NCBI RefSeq assembly: GCF_000383575.1 | Contig: NZ_KB911579.1 | Coordinates: 3,504,523 to 3,568,522, forward strand | Source: Salinispora oceanensis | GTDB lineage: Bacteria; Actinomycetota; Actinomycetes; Mycobacteriales; Micromonosporaceae | Length of the DNA: 64,000 nt | Reading direction: 5' to 3' | Part shown: positions 8,689 through 17,235 of the stretch, one piece after another | Layout of the letters: the number at the start of each line of letters is the position of its first letter | Position numbering within the stretch: position 1 is the first letter of the stretch | Translations under genes and position numbers: made by a program | Notes under the pieces: model-generated | Seen by the model: the letters and a program-made list of their open reading frames with translations, nothing else | What the model was told of the DNA's origin: nothing | Database searches by the model: none

Positions 8689-10101
8689 GTGAGCCGGACT
8701 GTCTCCGTACCGTCCAAACCGGAACGACGGGGGGTGGCGGCGTTCCGGGGCAACCCGAACGGCGCCGCCAGCCGCGCCGTAACCCGTACGCTCAGTGACG
8801 ACCCGCTGGGCGGCACGGTCCGCCGGACCGTGCTCCCCAGCGGGCTGCGGGTACTCACCGAGGCCATCCCGGCGATGCGCAGCGTCTCGTTCGGCATCTG
8901 GGTGTCGGTTGGCTCCCGGGACGAGAGCGGCCCCCAGTCCGGCGCCGCCCACTTCCTGGAGCACCTGCTGTTCAAGGGGACACACCGGCGGTCGGCACTG
9001 GAGATTTCGTCGGCGATCGAGGCGGTCGGCGGCGAGACCAACGCCTTCACCACGAAGGAATACACCTGCTACTACGCGCGGGTCCTCGACGAGGATCTCC
9101 CCCTCGCCATTGACGTGCTGTGCGACATGGTCGCCGACTCGGTGCTGACTCCGGAAGACGTGGAGGTCGAGCGGGGCGTGATCCTCGAGGAGATCGCCAT
9201 GCACGACGACGAGCCCGGTGACGAGGTGCACGACCTCTTCGCCCGGGCCGTCTACGGTGAGCACCCGCTCGGTCGGCTGATCTCGGGGACGGAGCAGACG
9301 GTCACCCCGATGACCCGCCGACAGATCCAGGGCTTCTACCGGCGGCACTACACCCCGCCGCGGATCGTCATCGCCGCCGCGGGGAACCTTGACCACTCGA
9401 GCGTGGTCAAGCTGGTCCGGCAGGCGCTGCGGGGCACGCCGCTGGACACCGAACCGGCGGCGCCAGCGTCGTACCGGAGCGCTACCCCGGCGGTACGCAC
9501 GCAGCCCGCGACCACCCGGGTCGGGCCGAAGGAGACCGAGCAGGCGCACGTCGTGCTCGGCTGCGCCGGCATCGACCGGCGGGACGAACGCCGGTTCGCC
9601 CTCGGCGTGCTGAACAACATCCTCGGTGGCGGTATGTCCAGCCGGCTCTTCCAGGAGATCCGCGAGCAGCGGGGGCTCGCCTACTCGGTGTACTCCTACG
9701 CCAGCCAGCACGCCGACAGCGGCCTGTTCGCCGTCTACGCCGGCTGTGCGCCGGGGCGAGCCAACGAGGTGCTGGAGTTGATCCGCGCGGAGTTGGCCCG
9801 GGTGGCCGCCGACGGGCTCACAGCGGCCGAGTTGGCCCGGGGTAAGGGCATGAGCAAGGGCGCGTTCGTACTGGGCCTGGAGGACAGCGGCTCCCGGATG
9901 AGCCGGCTGGCCAAGGGAGAGCTGCTCTACGGCGAGCTGATGCCGGTCGACACCTTGCTGGCCCGGGTGGACGCGGTCACCGTTGCCGACGTGAACACGC
10001 TCGCCAAGGAGCTGTTGAGGCGGCCGATGTCGCTGGCGGTGGTGGGTCCGTTCGGCGAATCCGACTTCACCGTCGGAGCGTCCCCGACCACCGCTGCCTA
10101 A
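8689..10101 (+). CDS. M16 family zinc metallopeptidase
   Basis: A 470-residue pitrilysin/processing-peptidase family protein. The inverted zinc motif HFLEH (H88, E91, H92) and the distal glutamate near residue 168 are present, so it should be catalytically active. The second half contains the usual NNILGGGMSSRLFQEIRE segment. The GTG start has a weak GGGAG upstream. The gene sits 48 bases after pnp, as in most high-GC Gram-positives. Its substrates are unknown; it probably cleaves small proteins or peptides in the cytoplasm. Confidence 0.92.
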   Translation: MSRTVSVPSKPERRGVAAFRGNPNGAASRAVTRTLSDDPLGGTVRRTVLPSGLRVLTEAIPAMRSVSFGIWVSVGSRDESGPQSGAAHFLEHLLFKGTHRRSALEISSAIEAVGGETNAFTTKEYTCYYARVLDEDLPLAIDVLCDMVADSVLTPEDVEVERGVILEEIAMHDDEPGDEVHDLFARAVYGEHPLGRLISGTEQTVTPMTRRQIQGFYRRHYTPPRIVIAAAGNLDHSSVVKLVRQALRGTPLDTEPAAPASYRSATPAVRTQPATTRVGPKETEQAHVVLGCAGIDRRDERRFALGVLNNILGGGMSSRLFQEIREQRGLAYSVYSYASQHADSGLFAVYAGCAPGRANEVLELIRAELARVAADGLTAAELARGKGMSKGAFVLGLEDSGSRMSRLAKGELLYGELMPVDTLLARVDAVTVADVNTLAKELLRRPMSLAVVGPFGESDFTVGASPTTAA

Positions 10102-10219
10102 CCGTCCTCGCCGGACCGTCTCCGGATCACCTCAGCCGGAGCGTCGGCACCCGAGTTCCGGGCCGCGGGCGATCGGGCTACCCCGGCCCCACCCAGCGAT
10201 GCCCATGTCCTGGTTGGGA

Positions 10220-10232
10220 TAGGTTGTCGGCT
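10220..10232 (+). promoter_or_regulatory. Leaderless-type -10 element of dapB
   Basis: TAGGTT followed by seven bases and then GTG 10233. This spacing places the transcription start at or next to the start codon. No ribosome-binding site is visible. Confidence 0.5.
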
Positions 10233-11006
10233 GTGACTGACGAGCAGGACAAGAGCGCGGACGAGCCGCTCCGGGTCGGTGTGCTGGGCGCCCGGGGTCG
10301 GATGGGCATCGAGGTGTGCAAGGCGGTGGACGCGGCCCCCGACATGGAGCTGGTGGCCATGGTTGACCAGGGCGACTGGTTGTTCAACGCCTCCGATGCC
10401 GGAGCCGAGGTGATCGTCGACTTCACCACCCCTGACGTGGTCATGGACAACCTGCACTGGTGCATCGACCAGGGCATCAACGCCGTGGTCGGCACCACGG
10501 GCTTCACCGAGGCGCGGCTGGAGCGGATGCGCGGCTGGCTGGCCCGGAAGCCGGGGGTGGGCGTGATCGTCGCCCCCAACTTCGGCATCGGGGCGGTGCT
10601 GATGATGCAGTTCGCCGAACGGGCCGCCCGTCACTTCGAGTCAGCCGAGATCATCGAACAGCATCACCCCCGCAAGCTGGACGCGCCGAGCGGCACCGCG
10701 ACGCACACCGCGCGCCTGGTCGCGGCGGCCCGCGCCGCATCCGGTCAAGGTCCGGCACCGGACGCCACCCGGGACGAGGTGGCCGGTGCCCGCGGTTGCG
10801 ACATCGACGGCGTACGCGTGCACTCGGTCCGCGCCACCGGCCTCGTCGCCCACCAGGAGGTGCTCTTCGGCACCACCGGGGAGACGCTGACCATCCGGCA
10901 CGACTCCTACGACCGGGCCTCCTTCATGCCCGGTGTGCTGCTGGCTGCCCGCAAGGTGCGCAACCGGCCCGGCCTGACGGTCGGCCTGGACGCCCTGCTC
11001 GACTGA
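10233..11006 (+). CDS. dapB: 4-hydroxy-tetrahydrodipicolinate reductase
   Basis: Reduces the DapA product with NAD(P)H in the diaminopimelate/lysine pathway. The 257-residue protein has the dinucleotide-binding motif GARGRMG near its N-terminus, an HHPRKLDAPSGTA active-site motif and the VGTTGFT segment. The start at GTG 10233 is supported by the TAGGTT hexamer seven bases before it; a TTG at 10224 is also in frame. thyX and dapA lie 5-6 kb downstream with unrelated genes between, so the dap genes are near each other but not in one operon. Confidence 0.93.
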   Translation: MTDEQDKSADEPLRVGVLGARGRMGIEVCKAVDAAPDMELVAMVDQGDWLFNASDAGAEVIVDFTTPDVVMDNLHWCIDQGINAVVGTTGFTEARLERMRGWLARKPGVGVIVAPNFGIGAVLMMQFAERAARHFESAEIIEQHHPRKLDAPSGTATHTARLVAAARAASGQGPAPDATRDEVAGARGCDIDGVRVHSVRATGLVAHQEVLFGTTGETLTIRHDSYDRASFMPGVLLAARKVRNRPGLTVGLDALLD

Positions 11007-11065
11007 GCGGTTCACCCCGCACCGGCTGTGCACCCGGGTCGTCCGGAAGCCGGAGACCCGGGTCG

Positions 11066-11662
11066 TCAGGGAGCGGGGTCGTCCGAGCGCCGGGTCGGCT
11101 CCGCGGGGATCGCCACGTGTAGTCGTAACTGGGCGACCAACATGTCGTCCACGTCCAGCGCGCGGGTCGCCCCGTCCGGCTCCCACCCGGTGCCGGTCAG
11201 GAACCCCCGGGTCGCCGCGTCGCCGTCGAACGCCCACGCGACCGCGCGGGTGAACCCGTCGTCACGCCAGTGGTCCACCGCCGCGGCGAGCAGCCGGCTG
11301 CCGTGCCCGCGCCGGCCCCAGCGCGGCTCCACCAGCAGGTCGGTGACCGCGACGACCTCCGGGCCCAGCGCTTCGGCGGGCTCACCGGGTGCCTGGGCCT
11401 CGGCGTCGGCCGGACCGGAGGCGGCGAAGCCCACCAGATACGATTGCTCGGCCTGTTCGACGGCGACCAGCACCCGGTGGGCAGCCGAGGGCGGTTCTTG
11501 CACCGCTGCGGTCCACCGCTGGGCCAGCCACGCCTCGTCGAGGTTCGCGAGCACCTGCCGAGGCAGGATGCGGCGGTACGCGACCCGCCAGGTTGCGAGC
11601 TGGATGCGTGCGATCTCGCCGGCGTCCTGTGGACGTGCCGGGCGGACGTAGCCGAGAGCCAT
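11066..11662 (-). CDS. GNAT family N-acetyltransferase
   Basis: A 198-residue protein with a GNAT fold: an N-terminal YVRPARPQDAGEIARI strand-helix and the acetyl-CoA binding segment VEPRWGRRGHGSRLL (an R-x-x-G-x-G/A variant), followed by helix alpha3. It reads against dapB, and its start faces that of the mannosyltransferase gene. A TAGGCT lies eight bases before the ATG, which may be a leaderless-type promoter. The substrate is not predictable. Confidence 0.85.
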   Translation of the reverse strand: MALGYVRPARPQDAGEIARIQLATWRVAYRRILPRQVLANLDEAWLAQRWTAAVQEPPSAAHRVLVAVEQAEQSYLVGFAASGPADAEAQAPGEPAEALGPEVVAVTDLLVEPRWGRRGHGSRLLAAAVDHWRDDGFTRAVAWAFDGDAATRGFLTGTGWEPDGATRALDVDDMLVAQLRLHVAIPAEPTRRSDDPAP

Positions 11663-11697
11663 GGCACGAAAGCCTACGCAGGGTGGAGGAGGCGACG

Positions 11698-12936
11698 ATG
11701 GCGCAGGGTGCCAGGCGAACGGTCAGACAGTCGATCGGGGTGGCCGGGCTCGCCGTCGGGGTGGCCCTGTTCCTGTCCGTGGCGGCCATGCGGCACGGGT
11801 TTTTTGACCTCGGGGTCTACTACGGCGCGATCCGCTACTGGGTGCACGACGGCGGCGAGATCTACGACTTCTTGCGCCCATTCACCCAGTACGGCTTCAC
11901 CTACCCGCCGTTCGCGGCCCTGGTCATGCTGCCGATGGCGTACGTCTCGTGGACGGTGGCGATCGTGCTGAGCGTCTCCGCCAGCGTGGCGGTCACCCTG
12001 GTGCTGTTCTGGTGGCTGCTGGACCCGATCTCGCGGCGTGCCGGCTGGACCCGCTGGTTCGCCATCGCGGTAGCGTTCTGCCTCGTCGCGGCGTACGAGC
12101 CGATGCGGGAAACGGTGAACTTCGGCCAGGTCAACATGCTGTTGCTGTTCCTGGTGGCGGTGGATCTGCTGCGGCTACTGCCGTCGGGTAGCCGCTGGGC
12201 CGGCACCACCATCGGCCTGGCCACCGCGATCAAGCTGACGCCGGGGATCTTCATCGTCTACCTGCTGGTCACCGGACGCTGGCGGGCGGCGGTCACCGCG
12301 ATGGGCACCGCCGCCGGCGCGACCCTGCTCGCCGCCGCCCTCTTCCCGGACGCCTCTCGGGAGTTCTGGACCGAGGCGCTCTGGAACACCAACCGGGTGG
12401 GGGAGCTCTCCTTCGTCTCCAACCAGTCGCTCCGCGGGGTGGTGGCCCGGCTGAACCCGGAGGATCCGAGCACCGTCGCCTGGCTGGGGCTGGTGGTGGC
12501 CGTGCTGGCGCTCTGGGCGTGGCGGGCCCGGTCCGCGGTGGCGGTCGGTGACGAGGCGACCGGGCTGGCGTTGACCGGTGTGCTGATGTGCCTGGTCAGC
12601 CCGGTCACCTGGGTACACCATCTGGTCTGGTTGCTGCCGGCGCTCATCCTGCTGTTGGACAACGCGATGGCCGCGCCCGTCGGTAGCCGCCGCCGTCGCT
12701 GGCTCCTGGCCGCCCTGGGTATCGCGTACGCGTTCCTGATCAGCCGGATCGTGTGGGCCTGGGAGCGGGACTTCACCGGGATCGACGGCTTCCTCGGCAG
12801 CAACACCTACGTCTGGATCAGCCTGGCCCTGCTGGCGTTTCTGCCGATTCGGACCGTGGCGGACCGGGCTGGGGCCGGGACGGCCGGGCAGGAGAAGAGC
12901 GAGCAGACCCGTACCGGTGTCGTACCGGTGACCTAG
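11698..12936 (+). CDS. GT87-type (DUF2029) mannosyltransferase-like membrane protein
   Basis: A 412-residue polytopic membrane protein with about ten hydrophobic segments. The loop GGEIYDF...YGFTYPPFAALV, followed later by HHLVWLLPALI, is characteristic of actinobacterial polyprenyl-phosphate-mannose-dependent alpha-(1,2)-mannosyltransferases (the Rv2181/PimE group). These act on the outer face of the membrane to build lipomannan-type glycolipids. ATG 11698 has a strong GGAGGAGG upstream. The family is supported by motif memory; the exact acceptor is unknown. The C-terminus is a short charged cytoplasmic tail. Confidence 0.75.
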   Translation: MAQGARRTVRQSIGVAGLAVGVALFLSVAAMRHGFFDLGVYYGAIRYWVHDGGEIYDFLRPFTQYGFTYPPFAALVMLPMAYVSWTVAIVLSVSASVAVTLVLFWWLLDPISRRAGWTRWFAIAVAFCLVAAYEPMRETVNFGQVNMLLLFLVAVDLLRLLPSGSRWAGTTIGLATAIKLTPGIFIVYLLVTGRWRAAVTAMGTAAGATLLAAALFPDASREFWTEALWNTNRVGELSFVSNQSLRGVVARLNPEDPSTVAWLGLVVAVLALWAWRARSAVAVGDEATGLALTGVLMCLVSPVTWVHHLVWLLPALILLLDNAMAAPVGSRRRRWLLAALGIAYAFLISRIVWAWERDFTGIDGFLGSNTYVWISLALLAFLPIRTVADRAGAGTAGQEKSEQTRTGVVPVT

Positions 12937-12946
12937 TGTCCCCGCG
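12934..12946 (+). promoter_or_regulatory. Leaderless-type -10 element of the YcaQ-like gene
   Basis: TAGTGT, seven bases, then ATG 12947. The hexamer overlaps the stop codon of the preceding gene, so the downstream gene may have its own promoter despite the tight spacing. Confidence 0.4.
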
Positions 12947-14176
12947 ATGACTGTGCCGGAGTCGCTCTCGCTCGCCCAAGCCCGTCGGATCTCCCTGGCA
13001 GCCCAGGGCTTCACCGACCCATCGCCGACCGGCGTTCCCACTCGCCGGCACCTGCGTCGCGTGCTGGACCGGGTCGGCCTGATCCAGTTGGACTCGGTCA
13101 ACGTGCTCCAGCGGGCGCACTATCTGCCCCTCTATAGCCGCCTCGGTCCTTACCCGACGGCGCTGCTCGACGCGGCCGCGTACCGCCAACCCCGTGATCT
13201 TTTTGAGTACTGGGGGCACGAGGCGTCGCTGGTGCCGGTCGCGTTGCAGCCGGCGCTGCGCTGGCGGATGGCGCGCGCCCGGAGCCAGGCCTGGGGCGGC
13301 ATGCGCCGAGTCGCCGAGGAGCAGCCGGATCTGGTGGCGTGGGTCCGGGAGGAGGTAGCGGCCCGCGGGCCGATCACCGCCGCGGAGATCGAGCACGACG
13401 CTGACCGGGTGACCGGCAACTGGGGCTGGAACTGGTCCGCGACGAAGCGGGCGGTGGAGTACCTGTTCTGGTCTGGCGAGGTGACGGCCGCCGAGCGTAC
13501 GACGTCCTTCGCCCGCCGTTATGCCCTGCCGGAGCAGGTGCTGCCGGCGAATGTGTTGGCGGCGCCCACCCCGAGCGACGCCGAGGCGTACCGAACGCTG
13601 GTGGCCGTGGCCGCCCGTTCGCTCGGTGTGGCGGCGGAGCCGGAGCTGCGGGACTACTTTCGGTTGCCACTGGCGCAGGCGCGGGCGGCGATCGCCGAGC
13701 TGGCGGAGGCGGGGGAGCTGATCCCGGTGACCGTGTCGGGCTGGCGGCAGCCGGCCTGGCTGCACGCCGAGGCCCGGCTGCCCCGTTGGGTGCGGGGCAA
13801 CCGGCTGGTCAGCCCCTTCGACCCGCTGGTCTGGGAGCGGGGCCGCACCCGGCGGTTGTTCGATTTCAGCTACCGCATCGAGATCTACGTCCCGGCACCG
13901 AAGCGGGTTCACGGTTACTACGTGTTGCCGTTTCTCCAGGGGGAGCGGTTCACCGCCCGGGTCGACCTGAAGGCCGACCGGAAGAACGGAGTGCTTCTCG
14001 TGCCGGCAGCCTGGCAGGAGCCGGGCGTTGAGGTGGGTGAGACGGCGCTTGCGCTCGCCGCCGAGTTGTACCGGCTCGCCGGCTGGCTGGGCCTGGACGC
14101 CGTGGCCCGACCGACGGCGGGCGACCTGGCGGTGCCGCTGGCCGCCGCCCTGAGGAGCGTGGCAGGTGTACCGTGA
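12947..14176 (+). CDS. YcaQ/AlkX-type DNA glycosylase (HTH_42 family)
   Basis: A 409-residue winged-helix protein of the family that unhooks DNA interstrand crosslinks and removes bulky alkylated bases. The family core is visible: RVGLIQLDSVNVLQRAHY, with the Q-x-D catalytic-type motif at Q47-D49, then FEYWGHEA and, near the C-terminus, YYVLPFLQGERF. In antibiotic-producing actinobacteria such enzymes can give self-resistance to DNA-alkylating products, but no biosynthetic genes are nearby, so a general repair role is more likely. Its stop overlaps the next start (GTGA, 14173-14176). Confidence 0.85.
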   Translation: MTVPESLSLAQARRISLAAQGFTDPSPTGVPTRRHLRRVLDRVGLIQLDSVNVLQRAHYLPLYSRLGPYPTALLDAAAYRQPRDLFEYWGHEASLVPVALQPALRWRMARARSQAWGGMRRVAEEQPDLVAWVREEVAARGPITAAEIEHDADRVTGNWGWNWSATKRAVEYLFWSGEVTAAERTTSFARRYALPEQVLPANVLAAPTPSDAEAYRTLVAVAARSLGVAAEPELRDYFRLPLAQARAAIAELAEAGELIPVTVSGWRQPAWLHAEARLPRWVRGNRLVSPFDPLVWERGRTRRLFDFSYRIEIYVPAPKRVHGYYVLPFLQGERFTARVDLKADRKNGVLLVPAAWQEPGVEVGETALALAAELYRLAGWLGLDAVARPTAGDLAVPLAAALRSVAGVP

Positions 14177-14721
14177 TCGACGTGACGAGCGTTGACGGGC
14201 CGCAGAGCCGGGCCGCTGCCCCGGCGCCTGATGGCTGGCCGGTGGAGGCGGTACCGGTCTACCCGGCTCCACAGCCGGACCGACTGACCCGATTCGTGCT
14301 CCGTCTCCAGGAACGCTCGCCTCGGTGGGCGGTGCCGCTGGCCGCCCTGGGCTGTGTCGGCGCCGGCATCGGCTACACCCTGATGATCGATCCGACTCGG
14401 TCCGCGCCGGATGCGGCCCCCACCTGCCTGCTCAAGTTGACGACCGGGCTCGACTGTCCGGGCTGTGGCGGCACCCGGGCCCTCTGGTACCTGCTGCATG
14501 CCGACCTGCCGGCCGCGGCCCGGCACCATCTCCTTCTCGTCTTCGCGCTTCCGTTTCTGGCATACCTGTTCGTGGCGTGGGCGGGCCGGCAGGCCTTCGG
14601 GTGGCGGTTGCCCGAGCTGCGGATCAGCAACAAGCTGATCGGGGTTTTCCTGGCCGCCTGGTTGGCTTTCTCAGTGGTGCGTAACCTGCCCTGGGCGCCA
14701 TTCACTGTGCTCTACGTCTGA
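14173..14721 (+). CDS. DUF2752 membrane protein
   Basis: A 182-residue protein with three or four membrane segments and a CPGCGGTR motif (about residues 95-102), the hallmark of DUF2752. The cysteines could bind a metal or form a disulfide. GTG 14173 overlaps the stop of the glycosylase gene by four bases, so the two are translationally coupled. The function of the family is unknown. After it comes a 736-base region with no gene. Confidence 0.8.
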   Translation: MIDVTSVDGPQSRAAAPAPDGWPVEAVPVYPAPQPDRLTRFVLRLQERSPRWAVPLAALGCVGAGIGYTLMIDPTRSAPDAAPTCLLKLTTGLDCPGCGGTRALWYLLHADLPAAARHHLLLVFALPFLAYLFVAWAGRQAFGWRLPELRISNKLIGVFLAAWLAFSVVRNLPWAPFTVLYV

Positions 14722-14740
14722 CTCTTTCTCGTCTTCGCGC

Positions 14741-14788
14741 TGCCTGTCTGTCTGTCTGTCTGCCTGCCTGGCTTCCTTCCTTCCTGAC
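14741..14788. repeat. Tetranucleotide repeat tract (TGTC/TGCC/TTCC)
   Basis: TGCC-(TGTC)4-TGCC-TGCC then three TTCC-like units and TGAC. This is a microsatellite-like tract, unusual for a GC-rich actinobacterium, starting about 20 bases after the DUF2752 stop. Confidence 0.8.
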
Positions 14789-15280
14789 TGGGCTGCGTGG
14801 GTTGCTGTTGCTGCTGTCAGCGACGCTCCCAGACGACAAGGGTCCGATCGACTGGGCTTGCCTCCTCCCCGCCCCTCGTGTACCCCGTTCTCTCCGCTGT
14901 CGAGCTGCCCCGTCGGTGAGTCCGCACACAGGGGGTCAGCCTCGCCTGTCGTGGGGTTGCCGGGTCGGAAGGCACGGGTGGTGGTTCGGGTCGGGACTGC
15001 CGTCCAGGTGGTGGGGCAGCCGCAGCCGGTCGGTCCGCTCTCGGCTGATGTCTGTGAGCCGGTCACTGCCCCGGTTCCGCTCCGTGCTGGGGACGCGTTG
15101 TGGGGTGGGCTTCTGGGGGCTTGCAGGTAGGGAGCCTCGCTGGGGGTGAGTGAGTGCCCCGTTCGTGTGGGCAGCTCGACAGGATGCGCCGGAGGATGTG
15201 CCGCCGACCCACGGTCGCTCCCGTTGCGGTCGACAACGCGTGGTGCTTGCCAAACGCCTGCCGTCACTCCCGCCGCGCCT

Positions 15281-15362
15281 GCGTCTACGTCTGCGTCGCG
15301 TCTGCGTCTGCGTCTGCGTCGCGTCTGCGTCGCGCCTGTGCCTGCGTCACGCCTGCGTCTGC
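15281..15362. repeat. Hexanucleotide-type repeat tract (GCGTCT units)
   Basis: About 80 bases made largely of GCGTCT/GCGTCG units, with imperfect units (GCGTCA, GCCTGT) to the right. It lies about 85 bases upstream of the thyX promoter element. Confidence 0.8.
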
Positions 15363-15444
15363 GCTCGCCGTGGGGAGTGTTGTGGCCAGGCCCGATCTCC
15401 GCCGCCTGCGTGGGTCCGATTTCCGTCGGCGCCGGTCGCGCCAC

Positions 15445-15457
15445 TACAGTCGCAGGA
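15445..15457 (+). promoter_or_regulatory. Leaderless-type -10 element of thyX
   Basis: TACAGT, seven bases, then ATG 15458. It fixes the thyX start; longer upstream in-frame starts would read through the repeat tract. Confidence 0.55.
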
Positions 15458-16210
15458 ATGTCGGACATGGTGCAGCCCCAGGTCAAGCTCATTGCGTGGA
15501 CCCAGTTCGAGGCCCCGGACGACGTTGGGTGGTCGACTGACGCCGACGGGGGGCAGGCGCTCGCGGAGTTCGCTGGCCGGGCCTGCTACCAGAGTTGGAA
15601 GAAGCCAAACCCGGCGACGGCGACCAACGCCGGCTACCTCGCCCACATTCTCGAGGTGGGCCACCTGAGTGTGCTGGAGCACAGCTCGGTGAGCTTCTAC
15701 TTCACCGGGGTGTCGCGGTCCCTCACCCACGAGTTGATCCGGCACCGGCACTTCTCGTACTCGCAGCTGTCCCAGCGGTACGTGCCGGAGCGGGACGCGG
15801 CGATGGTGGAGCCGGCCGTGATCGCCGACGACCCGGAGCTACACAAGCGGTTCGTGGAGGCCGCCGAGGCGAGCGTGCGGGCGTACACCGAATTGCTGGA
15901 GGGCCTGGAGCAGCGCTTCACCGACGAGCCCAACGCCACCCTGCGGCGTAAGCGTGCGCGGCAGGCGGCGCGGGCGGTGCTGCCGAACGCCACCGAGACC
16001 CGCATCGTGGTCACCGGCAACTACCGGGCATGGCGGCACTTCATCGGCATGCGGGCGACCGAGCACGCCGACGTGGAGATCCGCGAGCTGGCGATGGAGT
16101 GCCTCCGCCAGCTGCAGGGGGTGGCCCCGAGCGTCTTCAACGACTTCGTGATCTCCTCCCTGCCCGACGGCACCGAGGTGGCGGCCAGCCCGCACGCGGA
16201 GGTGTCCTGA
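15458..16210 (+). CDS. thyX: FAD-dependent thymidylate synthase ThyX
   Basis: Makes dTMP from dUMP using methylene-tetrahydrofolate, FAD and NADPH. The 250-residue protein contains the diagnostic RHRX7S motif at R95-H96-R97 to S105, plus GHLSVLEH and YRAWRHFIGMR segments. The chosen ATG gives the standard length and is preceded by a TACAGT hexamer. dapA follows 46 bases later with its own promoter-like element. The order thyX-dapA-rnj-ftsK is widespread in actinobacteria. Confidence 0.95.
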   Translation: MSDMVQPQVKLIAWTQFEAPDDVGWSTDADGGQALAEFAGRACYQSWKKPNPATATNAGYLAHILEVGHLSVLEHSSVSFYFTGVSRSLTHELIRHRHFSYSQLSQRYVPERDAAMVEPAVIADDPELHKRFVEAAEASVRAYTELLEGLEQRFTDEPNATLRRKRARQAARAVLPNATETRIVVTGNYRAWRHFIGMRATEHADVEIRELAMECLRQLQGVAPSVFNDFVISSLPDGTEVAASPHAEVS

Positions 16211-16244
16211 GCCCTTCCCCGTCGGGGGCTCGGAGGCCGTCCGC

Positions 16245-16256
16245 TAGGTTGGACGC
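16245..16256 (+). promoter_or_regulatory. Leaderless-type -10 element of dapA
   Basis: TAGGTT, six bases, then ATG 16257; the same hexamer precedes dapB and ftsK. Confidence 0.5.
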
Positions 16257-17183
16257 ATGACGAGTGACCTCCCCGACAGTCCCCCCCGGACGGCCTCCCG
16301 GCCGTTCGGGCGGGTGCTCACGGCCATGGTGACACCCTTTACCGCCGACGGTGCGCTCGATCTGGACGGCGCGGCTCGGTTGGCGAACTACCTGGTCGAC
16401 GAGCAGGGCAACGACGCGCTGGTGGTCAACGGCACCACCGGTGAGTCGCCGACCACGACCGACGTGGAGAAGGAACACCTGATCCAGACGGTGGTCGCGG
16501 CCGTCGGTGATCGAGCCAAGGTGGTGGCCGGGGTCGGGACCAATGACACCCGGCACACCATCGAGCTGGCCGCTTCGGCGGAGAAGGCCGGAGCGCACGG
16601 CCTGCTGGTGGTGACGCCGTACTACAGCAAGCCGCCGCAGGCGGGCCTGGTGCGACACTTCACCGCGGTGGCCGACGCCAGCGGGCTGCCGGTGATGCTC
16701 TACGACATTCCACACCGCGCCGGGGTGGCGATCGAGACCGAGACGCTGGTGCGCCTGGCCGAGCACGGCCGGATCGTCGCGGTGAAGGACGCCAAGACTG
16801 ACCTGACCGCCACCAGCTGGGTGACCAGCCGGACCGGCCTGGCCTTCTACTGCGGCGAGGATTCGCTTCTCCTGCCCGCGCTGGCGGTGGGTTCGGTCGG
16901 GGTGGTTGGCACGTCAACCCACTTCACCGGGGCGCGGACGCAGGAGATGATCCGGGCGTTCGACGCGGGGGACAACGCCACGGCGCTCGCCCTGCACCGC
17001 CGGCTGCTGCCGCTGTACACGGGCATTTTCCGGGCCCCGGGCACGATTTTGGTCAAGGCCGGCCTGGCGGCGAAGGGACTGCCCGCCGGTCCGGTCCGTT
17101 CCCCGCTGGTGGACGCCACCGCCGACCAGCTCGCCCAGCTCCGCGCCGACTCTGCGGCGGCGGGCCTAGACCTCCCTGAATGA
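16257..17183 (+). CDS. dapA: 4-hydroxy-tetrahydrodipicolinate synthase
   Basis: Condenses pyruvate with aspartate semialdehyde, the first committed step of diaminopimelate and lysine synthesis. The 308-residue TIM-barrel protein has the GTTGESPT motif (around residue 60), the catalytic tyrosine Y149 in YDIPHRAG and the Schiff-base lysine K177 in VAVKDAK. The 28-residue Tyr-Lys spacing matches the E. coli enzyme. It starts 46 bases after thyX and is followed 52 bases later by rnj. Confidence 0.95.
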   Translation: MTSDLPDSPPRTASRPFGRVLTAMVTPFTADGALDLDGAARLANYLVDEQGNDALVVNGTTGESPTTTDVEKEHLIQTVVAAVGDRAKVVAGVGTNDTRHTIELAASAEKAGAHGLLVVTPYYSKPPQAGLVRHFTAVADASGLPVMLYDIPHRAGVAIETETLVRLAEHGRIVAVKDAKTDLTATSWVTSRTGLAFYCGEDSLLLPALAVGSVGVVGTSTHFTGARTQEMIRAFDAGDNATALALHRRLLPLYTGIFRAPGTILVKAGLAAKGLPAGPVRSPLVDATADQLAQLRADSAAAGLDLPE

Positions 17184-17235
17184 ACGAACGACACGACGGA
17201 CGCCGGGTGACGGCGTCGCAGAATGAGGTGAACGC

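Larger units (their letters stand above)
14722..15457. other. 736-base non-coding region with simple repeats
   Basis: No credible gene is present on either strand. Apparent ORFs here have repetitive or arginine/serine-rich translations without domains. The region holds two low-complexity tracts (listed separately) and ends in the thyX promoter. It is the longest gene-free gap in the window. Confidence 0.7.

Noticed and set aside
11389..11697. N-terminal extension of the GT87-type protein
   Set aside because: It would overlap the GNAT gene on the other strand and encode Arg/Pro-rich sequence; ATG 11698 has a strong ribosome-binding site.
15146..15457. N-terminal extension of ThyX through the repeat tract
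   Set aside because: The extension would encode low-complexity Arg/Ser/Ala sequence; the ATG at 15458 gives the normal length and has a promoter element directly before it.
14722..15457. CRISPR array
   Set aside because: The repeats are 4- and 6-base simple tracts without spacers, and there are no cas genes.
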